Source: Cannabis sativa (lineage: Eukaryota; Streptophyta; Magnoliopsida; Rosales; Cannabaceae). From it: a stretch of DNA of 64,000 nt. The DNA lies in the NCBI RefSeq assembly GCF_029168945.1, contig NC_083605.1, forward strand, positions 1,805,280 to 1,869,279, given 5' to 3'. The translations under genes were made by a program, and so were the position numbers. Positions 45,122-57,640 of the stretch are shown one piece after another; the stretch's first letter is position 1; every line of letters starts with the position of its first letter. The notes under the pieces are model-generated. The model was not told where the DNA came from. It was given only the letters and a program-made list of their open reading frames with translations, and searched no databases.

Positions 45122-46254
45122 TGAAAAACCGTGTTTTTGCAAATGTCAGTTGTATATACGAAATTATAAAAACTGTAAGCGTTTGCAGCAGCAGAAAGTA
45201 ATTCTGCTACAGCAAAACGGAACAGGCAGAATATAAAATATTTGCAGAAAAATAAATAACTTGACACAAGAGATTTATACGTGGTATCAGTGTTCTCCCG
45301 AACACTCCTAGTCCACGGGGCCACGCCCAGAGAATGAAATCAATTAATAAAGTATCAAAATTACAAAGACAATTGACTTAAACAAGTTTAGACTCCCTCT
45401 AAAGTATTGCCGCAATCCTTTGTAATCCACTTTATGAATCTGACTTCTTGAAACACCTTCAAGCCCGAACTCCCTTCGTCTTTGAAGTGTGAGTGCTTAC
45501 TTCCTCCCGAAGTAAGGCTTTAGCAAGTCTTCTCCCGAAGACCAAGTGCTTACTTCCTCCCGAAGTAAGGCTTAAACAAGTCTTCTCCCGAAGACCAATC
45601 TCTTGTTCAGTCAAGTAGTTCTTCACAACCTCTAGGATAGAGTAAGAACAGAAATAGAACAACTAGAACCTAGGTGAACAACTAGGCTCTCACAAAACAA
45701 AGAAACACTCTCTTCACACAAAAGATAAATGCAAAAAAATGAATAATGGAAGAGGTAATTCGAATGGTTGCTCTCTAGGCTCTATTTATAGATCATAGAA
45801 ACCAAAGAGGCAACCACAAGTTCGAATTAGCAGCTGTACAAAAACTTTCCAAAAGAAACACGATCTGCTACATCAGATTCGGTTGCTAACGAAGCAAATC
45901 TGCCCAGAAACGGGAAACTTACTAAAATCGGGTCCGATCTTCTTTCAATGCTTGATTCCTGCCAAAAACAGATTAGATATTCTGATTGTATCAAGATACA
46001 ATCGAAATCAATAAGGAAAAGGCAATAAACAAGGTTTCCCTAAAAAAGACAACTTTCCAAAAGAGAATTCCTTCTCTTTTGAGAAGTTTTCAACAAAGGA
46101 AAGTTCAAATTTGAAAGTGCAACTTTCCAAACAAGGAAAATGGCAGCTAATAACCGAATAAAAGAGGTAAGATTTCGAAAATAAATACATAGCAATCTTA
46201 CCATAAAAAGGAAAAATTATTTTGTCACCTAACTTGCCAAAAAAGGACTTTACA
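45122..46254 (-). repeat. Sirevirus 3' LTR, 1133 bp
   Basis: Longer than its partner, mainly through a 53-bp tandem copy (AGTGCTTACTTCCTCCCGAA onward) near 45538-45593. A block near 45890-45925 also differs from the other LTR. Confidence 0.92.
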
Positions 46255-46492
46255 ATCTCCCCCTTTGGCACTTTAGATGAACAAAATAATTTTTACCATA
46301 AAGTACCTGCAATGCAAAGTTAGCAAGAGCAAAATATACTACTCCCCCTGAGTAACATAATCGAATATCACAATAAAAACAAATAACATGCTAACTTTAA
46401 ACATTAAGTTCACAAGTACTAACAAACCACAACTCCCCCTGAAAAAAAGGGTCCAGAGTTGGGCAACAACAAAAAAATAATATCTCTCCCCC
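46255..46492 (-). repeat. Multiple polypurine tracts of the Sirevirus
   Basis: Plus-strand CTCCCCCT-type tracts at 46257, 46342, 46433 and 46486 (GGGGGAG on the coding strand). The one next to the LTR would prime plus-strand DNA; extra copies upstream are a described Sirevirus trait. Confidence 0.8.
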
Positions 46493-46574
46493 TTTTTGTT
46501 TATCGGAGTGCCAAAGTAAACAAAGAACAAAAAATTAACCAAAGTTTAATGAAAAAGAAACAAACTATAACACT

Positions 46575-48130
46575 TTAATTTTTGGAGAGTTTAATCAAGG
46601 TGGACAGTTGCCTGGACATGTCATGCTGGACATCAGCCATGGCTTCAAGACGGGTGTACACATTCTGAAGTTCAGACTTGACTTCCAGGAGCTCTGCAGC
46701 AGCAGAGCCTGAACTTGCACCAGCAGAAGCAGCAGCAGCACCAGCCTTTGGCCGTTTTTGGAACACACCATCAAAATATTCAGAAGGTTGGAATGTAGGG
46801 CCAGTGATGGGAGGCTCAAGGGTTTCATGTGCTTGGGCCACATTCTTCTGAGAGGATAAAACCTTATAGATGAGATTTGAAAATACAAGTTTGAAGGTTG
46901 GCTTTTTACCTCTTCGAAAGGAGACAATCTGGTTGAGAATATGAGAGGCTAGATCAATGGAAGTTCCAGAGGTGATGCGGTATAGGAGTGTAGCCACTTC
47001 TTGAGACACCACGGTCTTGTTCGAATTTGGAACCCAATTGCTTAGTGCAAACCGCATAAGGGAAGCATGAGCAAAAGTGAGGTGAGTAATTCGAAGACTC
47101 TCCCCTGGTTTCAATTCTGAACGAGCACCAGTGAGTTCAGAGTGCATCAAGTCACGATCCATGGACATCACAAGACATTGGATACATTCTCGGTGCAATT
47201 GCGAGCACAGAGCAATGTCCTTTTCAGAAAATGAGAACCAGTGACCCCTAACATACACTCTTCTATACAGTCTAGAGTTCTCATCAAGGAAATCATCAGT
47301 AAGATTAGCATAAAACTCTTTAATAATGTTAGCAATGAATCCAATAAAACCAGTGAGAGTGTGTTCCCATTGATGAAATTGAATGAACTTTACAATACCA
47401 TATACACGATGGGCATGCAAATCATAATTCCTCTCACTTTCAAACTTACGAGTTGCATAAAGATTCCAGTCACGCTCATTGTCTCGATAGTAAAAAGTTG
47501 GACAGCCAGAGATAGAAGAAGGGATATTACCAGATGGAGGATCTTCCATGGGCTGCTTGCCTTTAGCGGCGGCGGAGGCCTTTGCCGCGAAGCGGTTTTG
47601 AACGAGGAGGTTCGCTCGAGTTCGTGTCTTCACCGTCCTTCTCGGTATGCGGAGATGCGGTTGTACGAAGAGACTTCCATTGGATCCTCTTCTTCTGAAC
47701 TGGAACTCGAGGAAGCCGAGGGAGGATTAGTCTTGAGTTTCTTCTTGGCTGGAGGAGCAGTCTTCTCTCGAGATTGAGAGGCTTGAAGTTCTTTCTCAGC
47801 CGAGGCTTGCTGGGCTCGAGTTCGAGTGGAAGGGCCTGTTGGAGTGGTGCCAGCCATTGATGCAGCAGGAGGAGGAACAACCAATGGAGGAGGAGATTCC
47901 TTCGAGGATTCAGAAGATGAAGTCCAGGTTCGATAGGGCCTTACCGATTTGCGAGCTACTTGCTTGGGTGGACGTTTTGACTTCACGGCTTGAGATTCAC
48001 GCTGGGGAAGCGATGAATCTCCAGGCTTTGCTACAGCAGGAGAAGGAGCGAGGCGGCGGGGAGCACTAGAAGGAGTTGGAACGGTTTCTTCTAATTTTTT
48101 AGAGTGCCCTAGATTCTTGGTTCTCACCAT
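46575..48130 (-). pseudogene. Sirevirus env-like ORF (frameshifted)
   Basis: Begins at ATG 48130 (MVRTKNLGHSKK) with a Ser/Pro/Lys-rich, low-complexity N-terminal part open to about 47630. The rest (about 47640-46575) is in another frame and has words such as FIANIIKEFYANL and VYVRGHWFSFSEKDI, typical of the 'putative plant transposon protein' domain found in plant retroelement accessory ORFs. A heptad-like, coiled-coil C-terminus (SELQNVYTRLEAMADVQHDM) ends the protein. Its position between pol and the 3' LTR is that of the Sirevirus env-like gene. No convincing membrane segment or signal peptide was seen, so an envelope role is not supported here. Confidence 0.75.
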
Positions 48131-48180
48131 TTTGAAACTGAAAGAGAAGATGAATAGTGTCTGATAGAGAAACAAGAAAG

Positions 48181-49312
48181 AGGGTTCGGGTAGGTGGTGA
48201 AATAAGTGACAAAATTTGGTTTATATAACCATGGAATCAAAATAAGAAAGAGGAAACCAATTTTGAAAATTCAAATGGTAACCGCCAGCCCATGAACTAA
48301 AAGAGGAAACCGCCCACTTCACAACTCCTTTTCCCTTTCCTTTTTTTTTTTTTAAAAAAAAATCAAATAAAAGGAAACTAGAAATGCCAACAAATTTTTC
48401 CAAAAATAAAGCAATCTTTCAAGAATAAAGACACATTACCATATAAAGATTAATCTTTACTTGGAAAAATATCATAATAAATCAAAGAAAGAATGAATGT
48501 TGATACTTACCATATATGCACAAGATTTTCCTTGACCCATGAAGCAAGTCACACGTCTCCCTCTTTTTATTATTTTTTTATTTTTTTTATATTAAAAATA
48601 AAACCGAAAATAAAATAATGTGTACAGTGAGTATATGTGATTCGAATCAAGCAGAGAAATCAAATATCATTGACAATTGACAAAGTAGATTACATGTTAT
48701 GCTTTCAAGGAAAATAACTAATTAGAATCTCATGAAATGATCATACTTAATTGATGTTGAGGAAAAAGATATGCATGTTACTGAGAATTGTGAACCAGGA
48801 TTATTAATTTAATTTTAATAGAGGAGACTTACAGAGTTGAACACACTTGTCAGACATAAGTGTGTGCAGTGAAAATAGGATCATTGTCCTTGGCAAGATT
48901 TTTCATTTTCGCCTTTTTCAAATTGATCCCGCAACTGGATGCTTTCACACCATACTGAAGGTAGCCCTTTTCTATGGTAGTGCATCCTCATCATAGTTGC
49001 TAATTACAATGTTCCAGCTTACTCATCAGATGGCTTTCACACCTCAGTATGGGTAGCTCTATTCCAGCAAGGGGCCTGACAAGAATGAAACAAAAATTGC
49101 TCAACTCTGTATAATAACATTTTTTAATCCCAGACACAAATAAAGAGTAACAAGAATCTTTTAACACATCATCACAAGTATGATCAGACAGAGATCCTAA
49201 CTAATTATATTCCAAAAGCATAAACATGTTTTGTCAAAATACAATGATAGAAGATTAAGAGCTAAAGAAGAATCACACAACACTATTGTACACGAATGAT
49301 GAACAGATAAAA
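48181..49312 (-). other. Sirevirus spacer between pol and the env-like region
   Basis: About 1.1 kb of mostly non-coding sequence. No ORF with recognisable domains. Confidence 0.5.
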
Positions 49313-52300
49313 TTAAACAATGCAAACTCCCAAAGACTTTCTGAGGGAGTCAAAGCGACTTGCATCTAGGGCCTTTGTGAAAATATCAGCTAATTGTTTT
49401 TCAGTATCAACATATTCTAATTGCAATGATTTATTTTCAACAAGTTCCCTAATAAAGTGGTGTCTTATATCAATGTGTTTTGTTCTAGAGTGTTGAACAG
49501 GATTTTTGGAAATATTTATGGCACTAGTATTGTCACAAAAAATAGTCAAAACACCCAAATCAAACCCATAATCAATCAGCATTTGTTTCAACCACAATAG
49601 TTGAGTGCAACAACTGCCAGCAGCTATGTACTCAGCTTCGGCAGTGGATAAGGAGATGGAATTCTGTTTCTTGCTATGCCAAGATACTAGATTATTCCCA
49701 AGAAAGAAGCACCCTCCACTTGTGCTCTTTCGATCATCAACATTTCCTGCCCAATCTGCATCACTAAAACAAGCAAGATTTGAATTGGTATCTTTCGAGT
49801 ACCAAATTCCATAATCAGGAGTGCTATTAACATATCTAATAATCCTTTTTACAGCTGATACATGAGATTCCATAGGATTACTTTGATATCTAGCACACAC
49901 TCCCACACTGTAACATATATCAGGACGACTAGCAGTTAAATACAAGAGACTTCCAATCATGCTACGATAGAGTGTAGTGTCTACCTTTACTCCATTCTCA
50001 TCTTTTGTTAATTTCAGAGTGGTGCTCATAGGAGTACTTACCTGCTTAGCCGATTCAAGGCCAAATTTCTTGACAAGGTTCTTAGCATACTTGCTTTGAG
50101 ATACAAATGTACCTCCTTCCATTTGTCTCACTTGTAGACCCAGAAAGAAGTTAAGCTCACCAACCATGCTCATTTCAAATTCACTTTTCATTTGATCAAC
50201 AAATACCTACACTTCATGGTTAGATGTAGAACCAAAAACTATATCATCAACATAAATTTGAGCAATGATAAAATCGGATTTTATATGTTTGATGAAAAGA
50301 GTTTTATCCACACTACCTCTGTGATAGCCATGAGAAAGTAAAAATTGAGTCAACCTTTCATACCAAGCTCGAGGAGCTTGTTTCAGACCATACAAAGCTT
50401 TTTCAAGTTTGTATACATGGTCTGGAAATTGAGGATCTTCGAATCCTTTTGGTTGCTCAACATAAACTTCCTCATTCAAAATACCATTTAGGAAGGCAGA
50501 TTTCACATCCATTTGAAACAATTTAATATTCAGAATACAAGCAATACACAAAAGTAAACGAATTGATTCTAACCTTGCAACAGGAGCAAAAGTTTCATCA
50601 AAATCAATACCTTCTACCTGTGTGTACCCTTGTGCCACCAAACGAGCCTTGTTTCTCACAATTGTACCGAACTCATCACTTTTATTTTTAAATAACCACT
50701 TTGTTCCAATAACATTTATACCTTTTGGTCTTCGGACCAAAATCCATACCTTGTTGCGAACAAATTGGTTGAGTTCCTCTTGCATTGCATTGAGCCATTC
50801 CTCAAAGGTCATGGCTTCCTTCACATTTTTCGGTTCATATTGAGAAACAAAGCAAAGAAAGCTGATTAAATTAATATACCTTCTGCGAGTTACCATGCTT
50901 TCTTCAGGATTTCCAAGGATGAGATCTTTTGGATGATTCAGTTTGACTCTGGTGCTTGGTTCTTTCTGAATAGAGTCAGTGATGATGTTTGGATGAGTCA
51001 AGATAGACGGTTCTGGTTCTCCAGTTTCAGTTGCAGCAGCAAATTCGTCATTTGCAGCATCATCAATGGGTTCTGCTGCATCAGGATCTGTTGTTACAAC
51101 TTTTGGAGGAGTATCCATGAGACTATCTATCTTGGCTTCTGTGGAAAACTCTGAAAAATCTCTAAAATCATCAACAACCACATTAGCTGATTCCAAAACA
51201 GTTTGAGTTCTCATGTTATAAACACGATAAGCTCTACTGTTTAAGGAATATCCAATAAACACACCAACATCACTTTTAGCATCAAATTTACCAATATGCT
51301 CACGATCTCTATAGACATAACACACACAACCAAAAACATGAAAATGACTTACATTGGGGTGCTTACCTTTCCAGATTTCATAAGATGTTTTTGAGGTACC
51401 TGGACGAATAAACACTCTGTTTATTATGTAGCAAGCAGTGTTAATAGCTTCAGCCCATAAGCGTTTTGTCAATTTCTTGCTATTTAACATCACTCTTGCC
51501 ATTTCCTGCAAAGTTCGATTCTTCCTCTCAACAACTCCATTTTGTTGAGGAGTTTTGGGAGCTGAAAATTCATGAGTTATACCTGTAGACTTGCAAAAAT
51601 CATCATACACAGAATTTTCAAACTCCTTACCATGATCACTTCGAATTCGAACAATTTTCACAATATTACAACCTTTCTCAACTCTTAATCTCAGACAAAG
51701 AGTTTTAAAGGCATCAAAAGTGTCAGATTTTTCTCTTAAGAAATCTACCCAAGTAAAACGAGAGAAATCATCAACACACACAAAGATATATCGTTTACCA
51801 TTCAAACTTTCAACTTGGATTGGACCCATAAGATCCATGTGAAGCAATTCCAATACCTTTGAGGTATTGATATCAGACACAGGCTTGTGAGTGATTTTTA
51901 ATTGCTTCCCAAGTTGACACGGTTCACACTTACCTTCACTTTCCTTACCGAGCTTGGGAAGACCTCGAACAATACCTGCATTTGACAATTTTTTCAGGTT
52001 TTTAAAATTAATATGCCCAAGCTTGGCATGCCACAGATCTGTGGTGTTGTTGATAGCTGAGTGACAAGTAAACACAGGGGTTAGAGTGTAACAGTTATCA
52101 TTGGATCGAAATCCTTGCAAGATACATTCATTGTCATCATTCATAACATAACAATGATCACTATCAAAAGAAACAGTAAACCCTTGATCACAGATTTGAC
52201 TGATGCTAAGTAAATTAGCCCTCAGTCCTTCAACTAACATCACATTTTTCAGTCTAGGTAACCCTTCAAAATTTAGAGTTCCCATACCAACAACTTTTCC

Positions 52301-52411
52301 TGATAAGCCATTACCAAAAGTGACTTCTCCACATTGCATAGGCCGTATGTTAGTCAAGAAATCCTTGTCACCTGTCATATGTCTAGAGCAACCACTGTCA
52401 AAATACCACAT
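49313..52411 (-). pseudogene. Sirevirus pol with one in-frame stop
   Basis: Protease (YFDSGCSRHMTG), GAG-pre-integrase (LWHAKLGH), integrase (HMDLMGP, IRSDHGKEF, NGVVERKNR) and reverse transcriptase (KARLVAQGYTQ, IYVDDIVFGS) are continuous from 52411 to 50210. A single TAG at 50207-50209 then interrupts a frame that continues open to 49313 through RNase H (FSDADWAG, STAEAEYIAA, FCDNTSAI, ADIFTKAL). The protease frame is not joined to gag; 52412-52526 carries further breaks. Confidence 0.9.
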
Positions 52412-52526
52412 TTGAGATGCGACGGTTTATCAGAAAAACCAGCTAGACACTTCTTTTTCACCCATATTTGTTTCAAACCTTTATGTTTCTTTTGAGATTT
52501 TTTTCAAATTATCAAAATAATTTGTT

Positions 52527-54187
52527 TTAAACGAGGTTGTTCAATGTGAAACATTTAGGTATGATATGTCCTTTTCTACCACAAAAATGACAAATGGGAA
52601 CAAATCTTTTTACCTGAGATCTTACCCTTTTCGAAAATCCTGGAGATTTTGCAGCATCAGAAGCTGTTCTTGCTGCCACAGGCTGTGAAACTGTTATGGC
52701 AGAGTTTGTAGCCTCATGGTGATTCGTTGGAACACTAGATTTTACAAACTTCGTGACTCCAGAACTTTCCATTCCATTAGAACCAAGGCCTGCAAAACCT
52801 CTCTGACCTGCATTCTGAGCTTTTTCAAAAATAGAAGATCCAGGATTAAGCATTTGAACATTTTTCTTAAAGTTTTCAAGTTCCTTCTTCAATAGAGAGA
52901 TTTTTTCATCTTTATCACAAACATTTGTCTCATATTCTTTTATTTTCAACTCACACATTTCAATCTGATGAGACAATTTTTTATTCAATTTATTCAACTC
53001 TCTATTTTCAGAAGCAACCTGAATCCATTTTTCATACATGACTTTGTATGATTCAGCAAGAGATTCTTCACAGATTTCAGACTCATCTGAATCTGATTCC
53101 TCTTGTTTGGTGGTATTATTCAGACATACCAATCTATCTTTCACCTGTGAATCACACAACACATTAGTCATAACAGAGGTTAGGGCAACATTTTCAGTAA
53201 TATCTTCATCACTTTCGGTTTCATCATCACTCCAAGTGACATTGAAACTTTTTTTATTCTTTTTCAAAGTGTTTGCACACTCAGATTGAATATGCCCAAA
53301 ACCTTCACATTCCACCTTTGAATTCCCTTTTTGTTAGAGACAGATGGTTTAATGAAAGCATTACCTTTTGAACCTTTCGAAATATTCTTTTTATTCCCCA
53401 TCTTTTTCATATATTTCTGAAAATTCTTAGTTAATAAAGCAATCTCATCATCACATTCACTATCAGAATTTTCATTATTAGCAACTTTCAAAGCAATACT
53501 TTTACCTTTATCAGCAATGGATTTGGGTTTGTCCTTTTGTTTAATCTGTTGATTTAATTCAAAAGTACGTAAGGAACCCATCAATTCTTCCACTTTCATA
53601 GTGCTAAAATCTTTAGCTTCCTCCATTGCCAAAAGTTTCGTATCAAACCTTTCTGGGAGAACTCTAACAATTTTTCTCACAAGAACAGAGTCATCAAGCT
53701 TTTCTCCAAGAGCAAAATATTCATTAGCAATGTCGGATAATTTTTCATAGAATTCAGTTAAAGTTTCATTATCAGACATTCTAAGTTCATCAAATTTAGT
53801 TTGAAGCATGATAAATCTAGATCTTTTCACATCAGAAGTTCCTTCAAACTGAGTTTGAAGAATCTCCCAAGCTTCCTTAGCAGAAACACAAGATGATATA
53901 AGTTTAATGTAACCCTCACCTACACCATTAAAGATAGCATGCAAAGCTTTGCTATTGTAGGCAGATAGTTTATCATCTTCAATAGACCATTCCAGTTCAG
54001 ATTTTATAATAGTATTACCTGAAGAATCTGTCTCAACTGGAGGAGACCAACCTGATAGAACCATTCTCCACGCCTTCTCATCTTGAGATTTGATGAAGGC
54101 TCTCATTCTAACTTTCCAGTAAGGATAGTTAGAGTCATTAAGCAATGGTGGTCTAGAAATAGAACTTCCTTCTGCAAAAAATGACAT
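52527..54187 (-). pseudogene. Sirevirus gag (frameshifted)
   Basis: Starts at an ATG (54187), then shows the copia gag pattern (LNDSNYPYWKVRMRAF...). The frame changes near 53310 inside the first CCHC knuckle, where FGHIQSEC is readable only in the second frame. The second frame encodes an acidic/coiled-coil stretch and a second knuckle, CHFCGRKGHIIPKC, just before its stop at 52527. Gag would package RNA; the shift disables it. Confidence 0.85.
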
Positions 54188-54245
54188 TCTAACAAAAACG
54201 TTATAGGACCACACTAAGAGTTTAGTGTCCTGCTCTGATACCAAT

Positions 54246-55320
54246 TGAAAAACCGTGTTTTTGCAAATGTCAGTTGTATATACGAAATTATAAAAACTGT
54301 AAGCGTTTGCAGCAGCAGAAAGTAATTCTGCTACAGCAAAACGGAACAGGCAGAATATAAAATATTTGCAGAAAAATAAATAACTTGACACAAGAGATTT
54401 ATACGTGGTATCAGTGTTCTCCCGAACACTCCTAGTCCACGGGGCCACGCCCAGAGAATGAAATCAATTAATAAAGTATCAAAATTACAAAGACAATTGA
54501 CTTAAACAAGTTTAGACTCCCTCTAAAGTATTGTCGCAATCCTTTGTAATCCACTTTATGAATCTGACTTCTTGAAACACCTTCAAGCCCGAACTCCCTT
54601 CGTCTTTGAAGTGTGAGTGCTTACTTCCTCCCGAAGTAAGGCTTTAGCAAGTCTTCTCCCGAAGACCAATCTCTTGTTCAGTCAAGTAGTTCTTCACAAC
54701 CTCTAGGATAGAGTAAGAACAGAAATAGAACAACTAGAACCTAGGTGAACAACTAGGCTCTCACAAAACAAAGAAACACTCTCTTCACACAAAAGATAAA
54801 TGCAAAAAAATGAATAATGGAAGAGGTAATTCGAATGGTTGCTCTCTAGGCTCTATTTATAGATCATAGAAACCAAAGAGGCAACCACAAGTTCGAATTA
54901 GCAGCTGTACAAAAACTTTCCAAAAGAAACACGATCTGCTACATCAGATTCGGTTGCGACGAAACGGATACGCCTGAAACGGAAACTTACTAAAATCGGG
55001 TCCGATCTTCTTTCAATGCTTGATTCCTGCCAAAAACAGATTAGATATTCTGATTGTATCAAGATACAATCGAAATCAATAAGGAAAAGGCAATAAACAA
55101 GGTTTCCCTAAAAAAGACAACTTTCCAAAAGAGAATTCCTTCTCTTTTGAGAAGTTTTCAACAAAGGAAAGTTCAGCTGAAAGTGCAACTTTCCAAACAA
55201 GGAAAATGGCAGCTAATAACCGAATAAAAGAGGTAAGATTTCGAAAATAAATACATAGCAATCTTACCATAAAAAGGAAAAATTATTTTGTCACCTAACT
55301 TGCCAAAAAAGGACTTTACA
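54246..55320 (-). repeat. Sirevirus 5' LTR, 1075 bp
   Basis: Starts TGAAAAACCG and ends CTTTACA in plus-strand reading; largely identical to 45122-46254. Confidence 0.92.
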
Positions 55321-57391
55321 ACTTATAATATTCAATCCTTTGCACATCGGATGGTACCTATAAGCAGAGTTATTGGCTGCCAACAACAGTCTTCTTGTGA
55401 GATATTCCATGATTAACACAGATAACAAAGGGGATAAAGGGTCACCTTGCCTGAGGCCTTTTTCTCCTTTAAAGCTTCCTTGGAGTCTACCATTCATCAT
55501 GATAGAGTAGGTAGTAGCTCTAACACAAGTCATCAACCAAGCAATGAATCTAGCTGGCAAGTTGTAAGTTGTGAGGAGAATTTCAAGAAATTCTCAGTTT
55601 ACTGTGTCATACACTTTGCTTATGTCAACTTTGATGGTACATATAGAGGAAACATTCCTTTTATTATAATTCTTCTGTAGAACTTGAAGAATCATAACAT
55701 TATGAACAATTGATCTCCCCTTGATAAAAGCTCCTTGATTTTGATGGACTAAGTTAGTAAGCACCTGAGCAAGCCTCAAACAAAGAAATTTGGAGATGCA
55801 TTTATACATAGAGAGCAGCATGCTATAAGGTTATAGTCCACAACTTTAGCAAGGATATCTATTTTCCGCACTAAGGATACTATTGTCGCATGAAACTCCT
55901 TCGGCATATATCATGTGTTAAAGAATTTTTTAATTGCCTTAGAGACTTCTTATCCCAATTCAAGCCACATCTGCTTAAAAAAACCTGCTCCATATCCATC
56001 AGGACCTGGAGATTTTGAGTCAGGGATGCTAAAGAGAGCCTCTTTGACCTCCTTGCTCGAGAAAGGCTTTAACAAGCTTAGTTGCTGATCAAGATTAATT
56101 CGAGTACCCAGAGCCATGCTATCATAGTTTATACTTTTCGAAGGCATGCTCTGAGTTCCCATGTAGCCTTTGAAATGAGCAACAAAATGATCTACTACTT
56201 TGGGAAAATGATCAATACTTTCTCCTTGGTCATTAGTGTAAAAGACAATCCTGTTCTCCACTCTTCTCTTCTTCAAACACGCATGAAAATACACATTATT
56301 ATCGTCTCCCTTATTAAGCCAAGTAACCTTGCTTCGTTGACTCAAGAAGCTATGATACATGTTTTCAATCATGCAATATTTATCTACTGCCTCCTTTTCC
56401 TGTTGTTGTAACACTAGATTTCTCGGATCAGCTTGCGAATTCATCTTTGCTGCAATGAGCATATCCTTTGCTGCCTCATATTCTTTCCCAACATCACCTA
56501 TAACATGATTATTGAATCTCTTGAAACAATGTTTAAGTCGAACAAGTTTGAAGTAAAGAGTCTTCATCCCTGTACATCTCAAAGGTTTGTTCCAACTTTT
56601 CATAACCACATTCTTGAATTCAGGATGATAAGCCCAGAAATTGAAGTACCTAAATGGTTTAACTCTAATTTTTTCACTCACCTTAACTGAAACCACACAA
56701 GCATTGTGGTCTGATATAGTTTCCCAGCTATAGTGAGCTTTAGTATTTGGAAAGCTGTCATTCCAATCCTCATTAGCAAATATATGGTCAATCTTGGAAT
56801 AAATTCTTTTATGCCCCTCTTGATTATTTGCCCAAGTGAAATTGGAGCCAGTGAGCAAAAGTTCAAGATGTCTCTGAGCAAGCCATAAACTAGCATCCTG
56901 AATATCACTAAGAGTCACTGCAATATCTCCTTCTCTATCCTCCAAATCAAAAAGAGCATTAAAATCTCCTGCAATAAGCCATAGTTTAACTAGAAATTTT
57001 AACTTTAAGAGATTACTCCAAAGTTGTTTCCTCTCCTCATTTGTGTTGTAACCATACACAAATGTGATGCAGCAAGCATTATTTTGGCCATCCATTTTGA
57101 TGTAGCATTGAGTATGTTGAGCATTCTCCTCTATAACAATGACCCGAACAAAGCTCTTTCTCCACACAATAAGTAAGCGACCTTCTACTGTAGAACTAGT
57201 ATAATAATCCCAATCAACAAATTTCTTTTCCATGAATTCCCTGACTTTAATCCCTCTCAATTTAGTTTCCAACCAAGTACCAACTCCTATCTTATTTTTA
57301 GAACAAAACTCATAAACAGTTTCCTGCTTATCTTTATTATTAATACCCCTCATACATTCCAACAAGCTATATTACAACTATCCATGTTTGT
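55321..57391 (-). pseudogene. L1-type LINE, 5' half (endonuclease and reverse transcriptase)
   Basis: 57365-55950 is open over 471 residues: endonuclease (LIAGDFNALF, KIDHIFAN, SDHNA) into SPGPDGYGAGFF of reverse transcriptase. It continues in other frames with NQGAFIKGRSIVHN (about 55715-55755) and GLRQGDPLSPL (about 55435-55470), then meets the Sirevirus edge. A one-base shift near 57355 separates the N-terminal NIACWNV from the rest. A pseudogene by frameshifts and stops. Confidence 0.85.
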
Positions 57392-57640
57392 AAGATCTTG
57401 AGGCAAAGCCTTGCGAGTTGCAGAGAAAAGAACCAAGAATAAAGATGAACAAAGTAGCAGAAAAGCTTATTTTCTTTATTGATTAAAGGGGTATATATAC
57501 AAAGTCATTAGAAGGAAAACAGACAAAACTAACTAACAGAAAAAGGCAGTTAAACCTACAAACTAACTGCAACTTGTACACGTATTAAACAGAAATAACA
57601 GTATTGACAATGTTTAAGTAGAGAATTACCCGATACCTCC
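57392..57640 (-). other. Possible solo LTR or LINE 5' leader
   Basis: The layout recalls a short copia LTR (AGAGAAAAGAAC..., TTTATTGATTAAAGG, then GGGTATATATACAAAG), but no duplication or clean ends were found. It could instead be the LINE's own 5' leader. Confidence 0.3.

Larger units (their letters stand above)
45117..55325 (-). mobile_element. Sirevirus (Ty1/copia, SIRE/Maximus lineage), 10.2 kb, with env-like region
   Basis: The element 45122-55320 is flanked by a perfect 5-bp duplication ACTTA (45117-45121, 55321-55325). The LTRs start and end TG...CA on the plus strand. The primer-binding site TGGTATCAGAGCAGGACAC follows the 5' LTR after two bases. Four polypurine-type repeats (plus-strand CTCCCCC at 46257, 46342, 46433 and 46486) precede the 3' LTR. 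Extended size, an extra ORF after pol and multiplied polypurine tracts are the published marks of Sireviruses. gag, pol and the env-like region each carry breaks, so this copy is not autonomous. Confidence 0.93.

Noticed and set aside
53264..54448. Longer gag beginning inside the Sirevirus LTR
   Set aside because: The extra N-terminal part is translated LTR and primer-binding site; the gag homology starts at the ATG at 54187.
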